In this document: positions 16,511 to 25,236 of the stretch, piece by piece
Layout: each line of letters opens with the position of its first letter
Position numbering within the stretch: the stretch's first letter is position 1
Origin: Verrucomicrobiota bacterium
GTDB lineage: Bacteria > Verrucomicrobiota > Verrucomicrobiia > Verrucomicrobiales > Verrucomicrobiaceae
Assembly: GCA_009885695.1 (NCBI GenBank)
Contig: VFKE01000016.1
Span: 1 to 47,523 of the forward strand
Length of the DNA stretch: 47,523 nt
Direction of reading: 5' to 3'
Notes under the pieces: generated by a model
Database searches by the model: none
The model's input: only the letters and a program-made list of their open reading frames with translations
Told to the model about the DNA's origin: nothing
Position numbers and translations under genes: made by a program

Positions 16511-19500
16511 TCACTTCGGTAACAGGGCCAAATACTGGTCACTGAGCTTCATTACCGTGTCACGCTGCGGAGTGATCTGCCGCTCCAGTTTGGAGAGATC
16601 TGCCTTACCTTCAGCGATGGCTATTGTCTTGTCGGCAATTTCCCTCATGGAATTCTCAATGGTCTTCTGAGCGTCCACCCAGGCTTTCTTCGCGTCCGCG
16701 ATATTTGCCTGCACTTTTGCCACTTCGACCTGCTTGGCACCGACAGTCTTGGTGCCTGCGGCGAGCTTCGCGCGAACATCGGCCAGCTTTGTCTCAAACG
16801 GGCCGAGCGCAGCTTTTGCAGCGGCGATTAATGCCTGCACAGGCTCCGATTTCCCGGCGAAATCTTTTTCCGCGTTGCCGACCTCTGCCTGTTTCTCGAT
16901 CAATGATACTTTCTGCCTCTCGATCTGTCCGGCAATATTCTGCTGATGGGCGCGCAACGGTGCGGCGGCCATTTCCGCAGCATCGGCCATGCCCCTCGCA
17001 CCTTTCACCACACCTTGCGCGGTCTGCACTCCCAAGTCCGCCTGTTTCCCGGCGGCCCGGGCATCGGTCAGTGCGCTATTCGCGGCTGTCACGGCGTTCA
17101 CATCCTGGGGCTGGGCGGATTGCCTCGCCTTCACCTCGGTCTCGAATTGCTGTGTGACCTTCGTCGCCCCGGCCTGTTTTTGCTTCGCTCCGTTCAATTC
17201 CGTCTCGGCCTTCGCCAGCGCAGCCAGTTTTGCATCCACATTTTTTATCGGGTCAGTTGCTTTTGCATTCACCTCTCCAGCCTGCTTCTGCAACGCGGCG
17301 ATTTGTTTGTTAATCTCGTCGACGGCATTCTGCGCCACCGTGATGCGTTTCGACTTCTCCTGCTCCAGATTCTTCTGCGCCACCTCGTTGTCGGCAATGA
17401 TTTTTTTCCGGACATCCACCTGGGAAACAAGCCTCGCTTCTTCTGCTTTCGTGGGCTGAATAATTTCCTCCAAAGTGGACAACTCGCCTTTCAACTTGAT
17501 GAACACCGCATCGAGCGCTGGCAACTTGATCGCAGCCTCGGCAACGTGTTTCTTTGCGGTCGCGATGCGCTCTGCGGCGAGAACCCTCGCCGCTTCCGCT
17601 TCCTTCAATCCGTCTTTCAGACCCCCGAGTTCGCTGTCGAGCTTCTCCAGTTTTTCTTTTTCTGCGATCACATTCACGTTGAACTGCGCGGCCTTGAGAA
17701 AGGCGGGATACCTCTGCGCCCAGACAAGGCGAGATCGGACGCCTTCAAGCTTCTGCTGCACCACCGCCACTGCGGCCGTGGATTCCACAAGCTGCTTTTC
17801 CGCATCGGCGATCTGTTTAGGCCAGCCCTCGAGACTTTTCTTCACACGACCCAGTTCCTTTTCTCTCTCGGGTTTCGCGTTTCTCATCACTGTGATCTTG
17901 TCATTCGCGGCTTTGAGTTGCCCGTCAAAGTCCGAGAGCGGCTGTGATGCGTTCTCTGCCACCTTTTTCATGTCATCCAAACGGCCGCGCTGAACATCAA
18001 GTTCACCCTTCTTCCGTCCAGCCTTCTGCTCGACCTCCGTCTTCTTCGAAGATTGATCCGGCGCGGCAAGCGTCGCGGACTCGGCGATGCACGCCTGATA
18101 TTCTCCCTCCAATTTCACGATCTTCAGTTCGATTTGTTTCATCTGCACGACTGCCTGCTCGTTCTTCCTGATGAGCTTCGCCTGGGCCTGGAGTTTCGCC
18201 TGTGTTTCACCCGCAATCTTTTTCAAGGCATCAATCTGTTCGGGAAACGCGACGAGTTCAGCTTCAAGCTTCAGTTTGCAGGCCTGTGCTTCGGCAGCCT
18301 TTTTTTTCGTATCCACAACCAGCGCCTCTTTCGACTTCACAGCACCCATGGCGTCTTTCACCTCCTTTTCCACTTTTGAAACCAAGGTGAGAATCTCACT
18401 CGCCATGCGCTCACTGTCCGCTATGCGCTGGGTTATGGGCAGTGGATTACTGGAGAAAGTTTCAATAGCGTCAAACTTGTCCGCGCTCCAGAGCTTCACA
18501 TTACCCTGCCAGTCACCGGAAACGACGATTTTTCTTTCGGAAAGCGCCGCAACTTTTGTCACCAGATCGCCCTGCGCCTTCGACTCGGAAAGCTTCTTGC
18601 CATTCACATCCCAAACACGGATGATGCCGTCTCGGCCCGAGGTGACAAGATCACCATCCGTCATAAAGGCGACCGAGAGCACTCCACCACCATGTGCATC
18701 CCAGTTCTTCACCAATTTGCCATTTTGCATTTCCCAAAGGGCGACCTTTCCATCTTCGGAACATGATGCGAGGACGTTCGAATCATTGCGCCACGAGAGG
18801 CCGGTGCACGCAGCCTTGTGGCCTTCGAGCAAATAGAACTCACCACCGGTCTCAGCCTCGGAGATGATGATTCCGCCGTTGCGATCGGCACTGGCGAGCA
18901 ACACTCCGTCCGGGCTGAAGGCAACGTTCAGGATCCACTCAGCATGTTTCTTGATGATATAAAGTTCTTCACCGGTATTCGCACTGTAACATTTCACTTT
19001 TTTCGAAGGGCTCCCGATGACAATCATCCGATGACTTGGCGAGATATCGGCGCACATCACCTGGTCAAATTCGTGCCCTGCTTCCATGACGCGGCGCCCG
19101 GTCTTCACATCCCAAACGACGGCGTTACCGGCTTTGCCGCCGCGACCACCACCGGCGATCAGCAGCGCGCCGTTCTGGCTGAATTTAAGCGAGCGGATGA
19201 ACCCCTCGGGATACGGATACACACCGGCGAGCACCTTCGTGTTCGCATCATAAACCAGCGCCTGTTTCATGCCGGAAATCGCAACCAGCGGGGCCCACGG
19301 ACTCGCGGCCAGCGCCGTGACCGCGGTGCTGCGCGGTGCCAGCACGACCGGCTCCAGCAAAACATTTTCCGGCATCAACGGCGGGCCTTCCGGCCTTCCC
19401 TTCGGCGCGGTGGCCAGGGCGATATTCGCACGCGGCGCGCCCTTCTTGGATAGTGAGGATTTTATCTCCAGCACACCGCCCTGAATCCAGCGGACGATCA

Positions 19501-19813
19501 CCCCGATTTCCTTCGCTGAAAAGGGCGCGCCCTCCGGCGGCATGTAGGGCTCAGCCTTCCTCGTGAGCGAGTCAATAATCTTGCTGCCGTCGGGATTGCC
19601 CGAATTGATGACTGCTCCGCTGCCACCGCCGCTCATCGCGCCAGCAAAGCTCGTGAGATCAAGGCCGCCTTTTTTCTTGTCGGGATTATGACAGGAAAAA
19701 CACTTGTTCTCCAGCAGCGGACGAACGTGATCCACATAGGTAACTTTCTCCTGCGCGAAGGCAGGATGAACGAAAGCCAGTGAAGCTGTGAGGGATAAAA
19801 ACCGTTTTGGCAT
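16511..19813 (-). CDS. Secreted cytochrome c / WD40 / coiled-coil protein (PVC type)
   Basis: An 1100-residue protein with a signal peptide (MPKRFLSLTASLAFVHPAFA). First comes a planctomycete-cytochrome (PSCyt1) domain with one haem motif, C38-F-S-C41-H42, and MPPEGAPFSAKEI as the methionine end. Residues about 160-460 are a WD40 propeller, with repeats ending in VWD, LASADRNGGIIIS, LASCSEDGKVALWE, LVTSGRDGIIRVWD and VVSGDWQGNVKLWS. From about 470 to the end is one long alanine/lysine/glutamate-rich coiled coil with short breaks. It is likely periplasmic or on the cell surface. A structural or electron-carrying scaffold role is inference. Divergent from pgsA. Confidence 0.85.
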   Translation of the reverse strand: MPKRFLSLTASLAFVHPAFAQEKVTYVDHVRPLLENKCFSCHNPDKKKGGLDLTSFAGAMSGGGSGAVINSGNPDGSKIIDSLTRKAEPYMPPEGAPFSAKEIGVIVRWIQGGVLEIKSSLSKKGAPRANIALATAPKGRPEGPPLMPENVLLEPVVLAPRSTAVTALAASPWAPLVAISGMKQALVYDANTKVLAGVYPYPEGFIRSLKFSQNGALLIAGGGRGGKAGNAVVWDVKTGRRVMEAGHEFDQVMCADISPSHRMIVIGSPSKKVKCYSANTGEELYIIKKHAEWILNVAFSPDGVLLASADRNGGIIISEAETGGEFYLLEGHKAACTGLSWRNDSNVLASCSEDGKVALWEMQNGKLVKNWDAHGGGVLSVAFMTDGDLVTSGRDGIIRVWDVNGKKLSESKAQGDLVTKVAALSERKIVVSGDWQGNVKLWSADKFDAIETFSSNPLPITQRIADSERMASEILTLVSKVEKEVKDAMGAVKSKEALVVDTKKKAAEAQACKLKLEAELVAFPEQIDALKKIAGETQAKLQAQAKLIRKNEQAVVQMKQIELKIVKLEGEYQACIAESATLAAPDQSSKKTEVEQKAGRKKGELDVQRGRLDDMKKVAENASQPLSDFDGQLKAANDKITVMRNAKPEREKELGRVKKSLEGWPKQIADAEKQLVESTAAVAVVQQKLEGVRSRLVWAQRYPAFLKAAQFNVNVIAEKEKLEKLDSELGGLKDGLKEAEAARVLAAERIATAKKHVAEAAIKLPALDAVFIKLKGELSTLEEIIQPTKAEEARLVSQVDVRKKIIADNEVAQKNLEQEKSKRITVAQNAVDEINKQIAALQKQAGEVNAKATDPIKNVDAKLAALAKAETELNGAKQKQAGATKVTQQFETEVKARQSAQPQDVNAVTAANSALTDARAAGKQADLGVQTAQGVVKGARGMADAAEMAAAPLRAHQQNIAGQIERQKVSLIEKQAEVGNAEKDFAGKSEPVQALIAAAKAALGPFETKLADVRAKLAAGTKTVGAKQVEVAKVQANIADAKKAWVDAQKTIENSMREIADKTIAIAEGKADLSKLERQITPQRDTVMKLSDQYLALLPK

Positions 19814-20018
19814 GAGTCGTGACGTGGTGATTACGCACTCAGATTCACAAATTTATCGAAGTCTCCCAAATCTCCAATCTGCCGCCATCACAACCCGCGT
19901 CGCTGGGCCACGGAGCATTACCTTCAAACTCGTGATGAAAATTGTCATCCCGGCCCAACAGACGCAACCAGACGCTTGTTGCAACAAGCTCGTGGCAGGC
20001 GTATGAAGACGGTCCGCC

Positions 20019-20600
20019 TTGACCACCGCCACCTACATCACGCTCGCGCGCATTCTGCTGATCCCGGTCTTCGTGGGGTTCGCGGCTTACTACGCCCGCA
20101 GTGTCAGAATCCACGAACCGGATGAGAATCTGCGCATCGCCGCCATTGCAATCTTCGCCATCGCCGCGCTGAGCGACCTCGTCGATGGCTGGGTCGCACG
20201 CCGCTTCAACCAATGCAGCCGGCTGGGTGCGATCCTGGATCCGCTGGCGGACAAACTGCTATTGCTGGCCGCAGTGATCACGCTTTCATTCAGCGATTGG
20301 CCCGCGCGCCTGCCTCTCTGGTTCATCATTGTGGTGCTCACGCGAGAAGTCCTGTCCATTGCCGGGGCATTCCTCGTGGATCACGTCGCGGGCAAGGTCA
20401 GCATCCAGCCGCACTGGACTGGCAAGGCCGCAACTGCCCTTCTGATTACCACCGCAGGATGCTCGATGATTGGTTGGGACAACGTCGTCGTCTGGATGGC
20501 CGCGATCGCCTGCATTTTCACCTTCACCTCCGGTGGCATCTACATCGCCGGGGCAGTCCAGCAGATCAACGCCGGGGAAAATAAACAGATACCTTCATGA
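20019..20600 (+). CDS. pgsA: CDP-diacylglycerol-glycerol-3-phosphate 3-phosphatidyltransferase
   Basis: Makes phosphatidylglycerol phosphate in the inner membrane. 193 residues with the CDP-alcohol phosphotransferase motif DLVDGWVARRF...GAILDPLADK (about 52-79; D-x2-D-G-x2-A-R-x8-G-x3-D-x3-D). Several hydrophobic helices. The start is the TTG at 20019, giving MTTATYITLARILLIP, the usual beginning; no ATG fits. It overlaps der by ATGA, an unusual but plausible coupling. Confidence 0.9.
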   Translation: MTTATYITLARILLIPVFVGFAAYYARSVRIHEPDENLRIAAIAIFAIAALSDLVDGWVARRFNQCSRLGAILDPLADKLLLLAAVITLSFSDWPARLPLWFIIVVLTREVLSIAGAFLVDHVAGKVSIQPHWTGKAATALLITTAGCSMIGWDNVVVWMAAIACIFTFTSGGIYIAGAVQQINAGENKQIPS

Positions 20601-22183
20601 AAAGATTCAACCACCGCCGCAAGAGACGCGAGCATCCGGGACGCGATGGTGACGATGCCCCCGTGCGGCCTCACACCTCCCTGCCGCCACAGGGCATGGT
20701 GGCCATCGTGGGCCGCCCGAACGTTGGCAAATCCGCGCTCTTCAACCGTCTCGCAGGTCGTAACATTGCCATCGTGCATGACCGGCCCGGCGTGACGCGC
20801 GACCGCCTCACCGCAGTATGCCGCCGCGGCGACCTGCCCTTTGAAATCATGGACACCGGCGGGATCGGCGAGACTATCGCCGACGAATTCAACGCCCAAG
20901 TTCAGGCCGAGGCCAGGCTTGCCATCGAAGTCTCTGACGTGATCCTCTTCGTGGTGGACGGCACCACCGGCATCACCCCGGTGGACCAGTCACTCGCCCA
21001 AATGCTCCGCAAAACCACCAAGCCGGTCGTGCTCATCGTCAATAAAATCGATACACTCCGCCGCGGCAACTTTAATGCCGAATTCACGCGCCTCGGCTTC
21101 CCGCACGTCGCCGAGGTCAGCGCCGCGCACGGACTCGGCATCAGCGAACTGGTGGACAGCCTGACGAATCTGGTCCGCAGAGTCAAACCAGCAGTCGTTG
21201 CCGAGACGTCCGAAGATCAGCCCCAGCCGAAACTGCGCCCGCTCAAGCTCGCCATCGTGGGCCGCCCCAACGCCGGCAAGTCCTCCCTCATCAACGCCGT
21301 GCTGGGCGAGAACCGCACCATCGTCAGCGAAATTGCAGGTACCACGCGCGACGCGGTGGACATCCCCTGCGAGGTCAACGGACGCCGCTACCTGCTGATC
21401 GACACCGCGGGCCTGCGAAAAAAGGCGAAAATTCACGATGAAGTTGAAACCTTCAGCGCGCTCCAGGCCACTCGCAGCATCAAGCGCGCGGACCTCTGCG
21501 TGCTCATGATCGACTGCGCCGACGGCGCGAAAATGCAGGACCGCAAAATCGCACAGATCATCGTCAACGAACAAAAACCCTGCATCATCGTGCTCAACAA
21601 GTTCGACCTCTACCATCCCGACGCCAAAAAAGCGGACCGGATCGAGGAGTTGATGGAAACCATGAGGCGCGAATTCTTCTTCATGTCGTATGCCCCCATG
21701 CTCGCCGTCTCCGCGAAGAATGGACAGCAGGTTTACAAGGTCTTCGCCGAAGTGGAAAAAATCCGTGATGGCGCACAGAACCCGCCCGGCACTGGCGTGC
21801 TCAACCGCCTGCTGCATGACACGGTGGACAACTCATCCGCCGCGCTCGGCCGCAGCGGAAAATCATTCCATCTGCTCTATGCCACCTTCGTAAAAGATGA
21901 AGAGCAAAACGAAATCCCCGTGCCGCACATCGTGCTCTTCGCCAATCGGGTCGACAAACTCCAGGACAGTTACTTGCGCCACCTCGAGTCCGTGCTCCGC
22001 GGGATATGGCCGGCCGACGGCATCCCGATGCGCTTCAGCGTGCGCGGCAAGGAAAAGCAGGTGGACCGCGACAAGGGCCGTGGCAGCTCCCATCCCGATC
22101 CGCGTCGCAAAACCCGTGAATCGAACAATCGCTTGATACCGACGCCAGCGTCGCCAGTGGTCCGGCATGAGCGAACCCATTAA
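20597..22183 (+). CDS. der: Ribosome biogenesis GTPase Der (EngA)
   Basis: A tandem-GTPase assembly factor for the 50S subunit. First G domain with GRPNVGKS (39-46), DTGG and NKID; second with GRPNAGKSS (about 222-230), DTAGLRKKAK and LNKFDL; then the KH-like domain with FVKDEEQNEIPVPHIVLFANRVDKL. 528 residues, longer than usual because of a basic 33-residue N-terminal lead (MKRFNHRRKRREHPGRDGD) and a basic tail. A later ATG at 20696 would drop the lead, but the 4-bp overlap with pgsA supports 20597. The stop TAA lies in the A run at the start of the next gene. Confidence 0.95.
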   Translation: MKRFNHRRKRREHPGRDGDDAPVRPHTSLPPQGMVAIVGRPNVGKSALFNRLAGRNIAIVHDRPGVTRDRLTAVCRRGDLPFEIMDTGGIGETIADEFNAQVQAEARLAIEVSDVILFVVDGTTGITPVDQSLAQMLRKTTKPVVLIVNKIDTLRRGNFNAEFTRLGFPHVAEVSAAHGLGISELVDSLTNLVRRVKPAVVAETSEDQPQPKLRPLKLAIVGRPNAGKSSLINAVLGENRTIVSEIAGTTRDAVDIPCEVNGRRYLLIDTAGLRKKAKIHDEVETFSALQATRSIKRADLCVLMIDCADGAKMQDRKIAQIIVNEQKPCIIVLNKFDLYHPDAKKADRIEELMETMRREFFFMSYAPMLAVSAKNGQQVYKVFAEVEKIRDGAQNPPGTGVLNRLLHDTVDNSSAALGRSGKSFHLLYATFVKDEEQNEIPVPHIVLFANRVDKLQDSYLRHLESVLRGIWPADGIPMRFSVRGKEKQVDRDKGRGSSHPDPRRKTRESNNRLIPTPASPVVRHERTH

Positions 22184-23125
22184 AAAATCTCCCGCAGGGA
22201 AAGCTTTTCGCGCGCCGGACTTATCGCCGGCGCGACCCTGGTCTCCACCAAGAGCTCAAGAACCGCGGCCGCCGCCGGAAAATACGGCAAGTTCATCTTC
22301 TGCCTGAACACCTCCACCATCCGGGGACATCACCTTGGCATTGAGGGCGAGCTGGAACTCGCGGCGAAGGCCGGCTACCGCGCAGTGGAACCCTGGCTGC
22401 TGCCGATCAACGAATACGTCAAACAGGGGAAGTCGCTCAAGGTCCTGCGCCAGCGCATCGACGATCTCGGCATGACCATCGAAAGCGCCATCGCATTTCC
22501 ACAGTGGATCGTGGAGGACGATGCCGCGCGCGCCCAGGGCATGGAACAGGCGAAGCAGGACATGGATGTGGTCGCCCAGCTCGGAGGGAAACGCATCGCC
22601 GCCCCGCCTGCGGGCGCAAAGGACGGAGCACTGATTGATTTGCGGAAAATTGCGGAGCGTTATCGTGCGCTGCTGGAACTCGGCGACAAGATGGGTGTCG
22701 TGCCCGAACTGGAGTTCTGGGGGCCGTCTCTGAATCTCAATCATCTGAGCCAGGCAATGTTCTGTGCCATCGAAACAGGTCATCCGAAAGCCTGCATCCT
22801 GGCGGATGTGTATCACCTCTATAAAGGAGGCTCGTCCATTGACACGCTGCATCTCGCGAGCGGTTCCGCCATCTGCACGCTGCACATGAACGATTACCCC
22901 GCCAAGCCCACACGCGATAAAATTGACGACAGCTTCCGCGTCATCCCCGGCGATGGCATCGCGCCCTTGTCAAAAATTCTCCGAACCTTGCACGATAACG
23001 GCGGACACACGGTTCTCTCGCTGGAACTCTTTAATAGGGAATACTGGCGGCAGGATGCCCTGAAGGTCTGCCAGACGGGCTTGGAGAAGATGAAGACGGT
23101 GGTGGAGAAGGCGCTGGAGGTTTAG
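22167..23125 (+). CDS. Tat-exported sugar phosphate isomerase/epimerase-like TIM barrel, apparent 1-nt frameshift near the start
   Basis: The barrel reads FIFCLNTSTIRGHHLGIEGELELAAKAGYRAVEPW... to a C terminus at 23125, with metal-site motifs ELEFWG, DVYHLYKGG and HMNDYP and the end LSLELFNREYW, as in AP-endonuclease-family-2 isomerases. In that frame the residues before the barrel are ISRRESFSRAGLIAGATL, a twin-arginine signal, but no start codon precedes them after the TAA at 22181. An ATG at 22167 (MSEPIKK) lies one frame off. One more A in the run at 22182-22187 would join them into a perfect Tat leader. So this is a sequencing error, a real frameshift or slippage. A GTG at 22385 would lose the first barrel strand. 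The end of der is overlapped. Confidence 0.75.
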
Positions 23126-23179
23126 CCATTTTAAGCATGATTTTGAATGTCGTAGCCGCGCTGTTCGTGACAGATTGTG

Positions 23180-23574
23180 CCGAAACTTCGGGCGGAGTCA
23201 GTGCTATGAAGCACGTCTCAGCACTCATGAGCGCGGTGATGGCGGTGGGCAGCGAATCAAATTCATGCCGGCTCGTTCGCGCGCCGATGACGGCGGATCG
23301 CGTGACGTAGCACAGGTCAAGCGCCACCATGGCCACCTTCGCACCCTCCTGCTCCACCACGATAGCCTTGGCATGAATAGGGTCCAGCCACACCGGTGCT
23401 TAGTCGCTTGTTATACTGCCCGGCCATCGCAGTTCCGGTCGGCGGCGTGATATCCACCTGCGCTGCACCGGCCCGAAAGGAGGTGTCGGCGGCGGACAGC
23501 GGCAGTGTGATCAGCAGAAGTGGGGTGAGCAGCATCCGGGCGGACAATAATTTGAACGGGATTTTGGTGTTCAT
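23180..23574 (-). pseudogene. Broken neutral/alkaline ceramidase-like gene (N-terminal remnant)
   Basis: Reading leftward from ATG 23574 there is a signal peptide (MNTKIPFKLLSARMLLTP...LSAADTSF), then RAGAAQVDITPPTGTAMAGQ and YNKRLSTGV. At about 23387 the frame changes, and the next frame continues DPIHAKAIVVEQEGAKVAMVALDLCYVTRSAVI, the order found in neutral ceramidase N-terminal domains of PVC bacteria. One extra base explains the shift. The similarity ends near LPTAITALMSA, before the zinc-binding HTHTGP segment, and the sequence beyond is unrelated. Both a frameshift and a 3' truncation are present, so it is dead. Confidence 0.7.
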
Positions 23575-23675
23575 AGAGACAATCATGGCAAGAAGAAACG
23601 CATTTGATTCGCAAATAAATCATCATTATATGCTTGCGGCTCCATCGGCCTGTTCAGCCCCTTTCCTAGCACTTT

Positions 23676-24920
23676 ATGAAGCATCCATCCGTCCCACCGC
23701 TCCAGACCCAGCCCTCCAACGCTGTCTTTCGCCGTCATTTCCTGCAAACAGCCGGCACGTTCACCGCCGCTGCACTCGCCGGGTTGCCGCGCCACGCGAT
23801 AGCCGCGCCAACCGTGAGCGTCATCGAAACCAAAGTCATCTCACAGCAGGCACAATTTTATCACGGCTGGCCAACGGTGGCGCGGCGGGCCAATGGCGAA
23901 CTGTGGGTGACTTGGTCCGGCGGGCGGGAATGGCATGTCTGCCCCTTCGGCCAAGTTCATGCGATGATCTCGCGCGATAATGGCCAGACTTGGAGTTGGC
24001 CGCGCGTGCTGCTGGACAGCGCGATAGATGATCGCGACTCCGGGATACTGGTGACGGCCAAAGGCACGCTCATCGTCACCACTTTCACGTCGCTGGCTTA
24101 CGAACGCTTTTTTGAAAATGACGGCAAGGGCACTGAACTCAAGCCCACAACACGGTCGCCGGAACGCTTCGCGCAATGGACGCCGGAACGCTTTGCGCGA
24201 TGGAAAGCTGCGCACATGCGTTTGAACGAAGCTGAACGCAAGGCGGACCTCGGCGTGTGGTTCATCCGCTCCACCGATGGTGGCCTCACTTGGTCGGCGC
24301 GGATGCCTTCCATTGTGAACAGCCCGCATGGGCCGATTCAACTCAAGGACGGACGCCTGCTCTATGCTGGCAAACAACTTTGGACGGACGATAAAAAGAT
24401 CGGCGTCTGCGAATCGAAAGACGATGGCCTCACCTGGCAATGGCTCGCTGAAATCCCAACGCGAAAAGGTGACGCGGCCACGAATGAATACCACGAGTTG
24501 CACGCCGTGGAAGCCGCCAATGGGACGCTCATCGCGCAGATTCGTCAGGGCGGCAAAACCGACTTCAACCACACACTACAAAGCGAATCCACCGACGGCG
24601 GCAAAACATGGAGCGAGCCGCGCATGATTTGTTTCGGCATCCCTTCACACTTGCTGAAGCTGCGCGATGGTCGCCTGCTTATGACGTATGGCCACCGCCG
24701 TGCGCCCTTTGGTATTCAAGCTCGCATCAGTGCGGACAACGGCAAAACCTGGAGCGAGGCGATGATCATCTCTGGTGACGGCAAAGGCCCCGACCTCGGC
24801 TATCCCAGCACCGTGGAACTCGGCGACGGCTCATTGCTCTCGATTTGGTATGAAGATATCGCGAAGCCCGACGCCAACAAACCAGCCGTGCTGCGCCAGG
24901 CACGGTGGAAAATCTCATGA
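23676..24920 (+). CDS. Tat-exported sialidase-like (BNR/Asp-box) protein
   Basis: A 414-residue protein with a twin-arginine signal (FRRHFLQTAGTFTAAALAGLP; R19-R20). The mature part is a six-bladed propeller with five Asp boxes: SRDNGQTW, STDGGLTW, SKDDGLTW, STDGGKTW and SADNGKTW. PVC bacteria have many such exo-sialidase-fold proteins. An arginine triad cannot be confirmed by eye, so true sialidase activity is not certain and another glycan or a sulfated polymer is possible. It stands alone, between the broken ceramidase-like gene and a 316-bp gap. Confidence 0.85.
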   Translation: MKHPSVPPLQTQPSNAVFRRHFLQTAGTFTAAALAGLPRHAIAAPTVSVIETKVISQQAQFYHGWPTVARRANGELWVTWSGGREWHVCPFGQVHAMISRDNGQTWSWPRVLLDSAIDDRDSGILVTAKGTLIVTTFTSLAYERFFENDGKGTELKPTTRSPERFAQWTPERFARWKAAHMRLNEAERKADLGVWFIRSTDGGLTWSARMPSIVNSPHGPIQLKDGRLLYAGKQLWTDDKKIGVCESKDDGLTWQWLAEIPTRKGDAATNEYHELHAVEAANGTLIAQIRQGGKTDFNHTLQSESTDGGKTWSEPRMICFGIPSHLLKLRDGRLLMTYGHRRAPFGIQARISADNGKTWSEAMIISGDGKGPDLGYPSTVELGDGSLLSIWYEDIAKPDANKPAVLRQARWKIS

Positions 24921-25236
24921 GTGGTTCAACCCAACCCTTTCAACTTTCGGTATTTCTTCATGCGCTTCATCACAAACAACCAAGCGGGATGAACAGTGTC
25001 TGAGTGGGGTGATCTCGCAGCCTTGCCTGACCAAGGAGTGGCAACACTCTTGTCGGCACCATCCACGGGACATGAGCGTCACGTCTCCTTGAAACTTCGC
25101 GTAGTCTAGGGTGCGCAACGAATGGAACCTGGCTGACAAACTGAACGGATGATTCCACGCATTTGGCGTGTGTTTTCCGTCCGGCATCGTTTTGCGGATG
25201 CAAAAGCATCGCAATTCAGCTTAAACTTGCAACCCA
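24921..25236. other. 316-bp gap without a convincing gene
   Basis: Both strands were read. A minus-strand open frame crosses it (NAWNHPFSL..., LVRQGCEITP) but has no recognisable fold and looks like spacer. An imperfect hairpin (ttgcggatgc and gcatcgcaa around an A loop, near 25192-25213) lies about 25 bp before the next start. No promoter could be fixed. Confidence 0.5.

Noticed and set aside
16946-17947. Plus-strand open frame (333 codons) opposite the coiled-coil region
   Set aside because: Shadow of repetitive Ala/Lys/Glu codons, which read as Leu/Phe/Arg on the other strand.
20990-21817. Minus-strand open frame (275 codons) opposite der
   Set aside because: Antisense shadow; composition and lack of motifs show it is not a gene.
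22385-23125. Isomerase starting at GTG 22385
   Set aside because: This would remove the first strand and helix of the barrel, whose codons are clearly readable upstream in the same frame.
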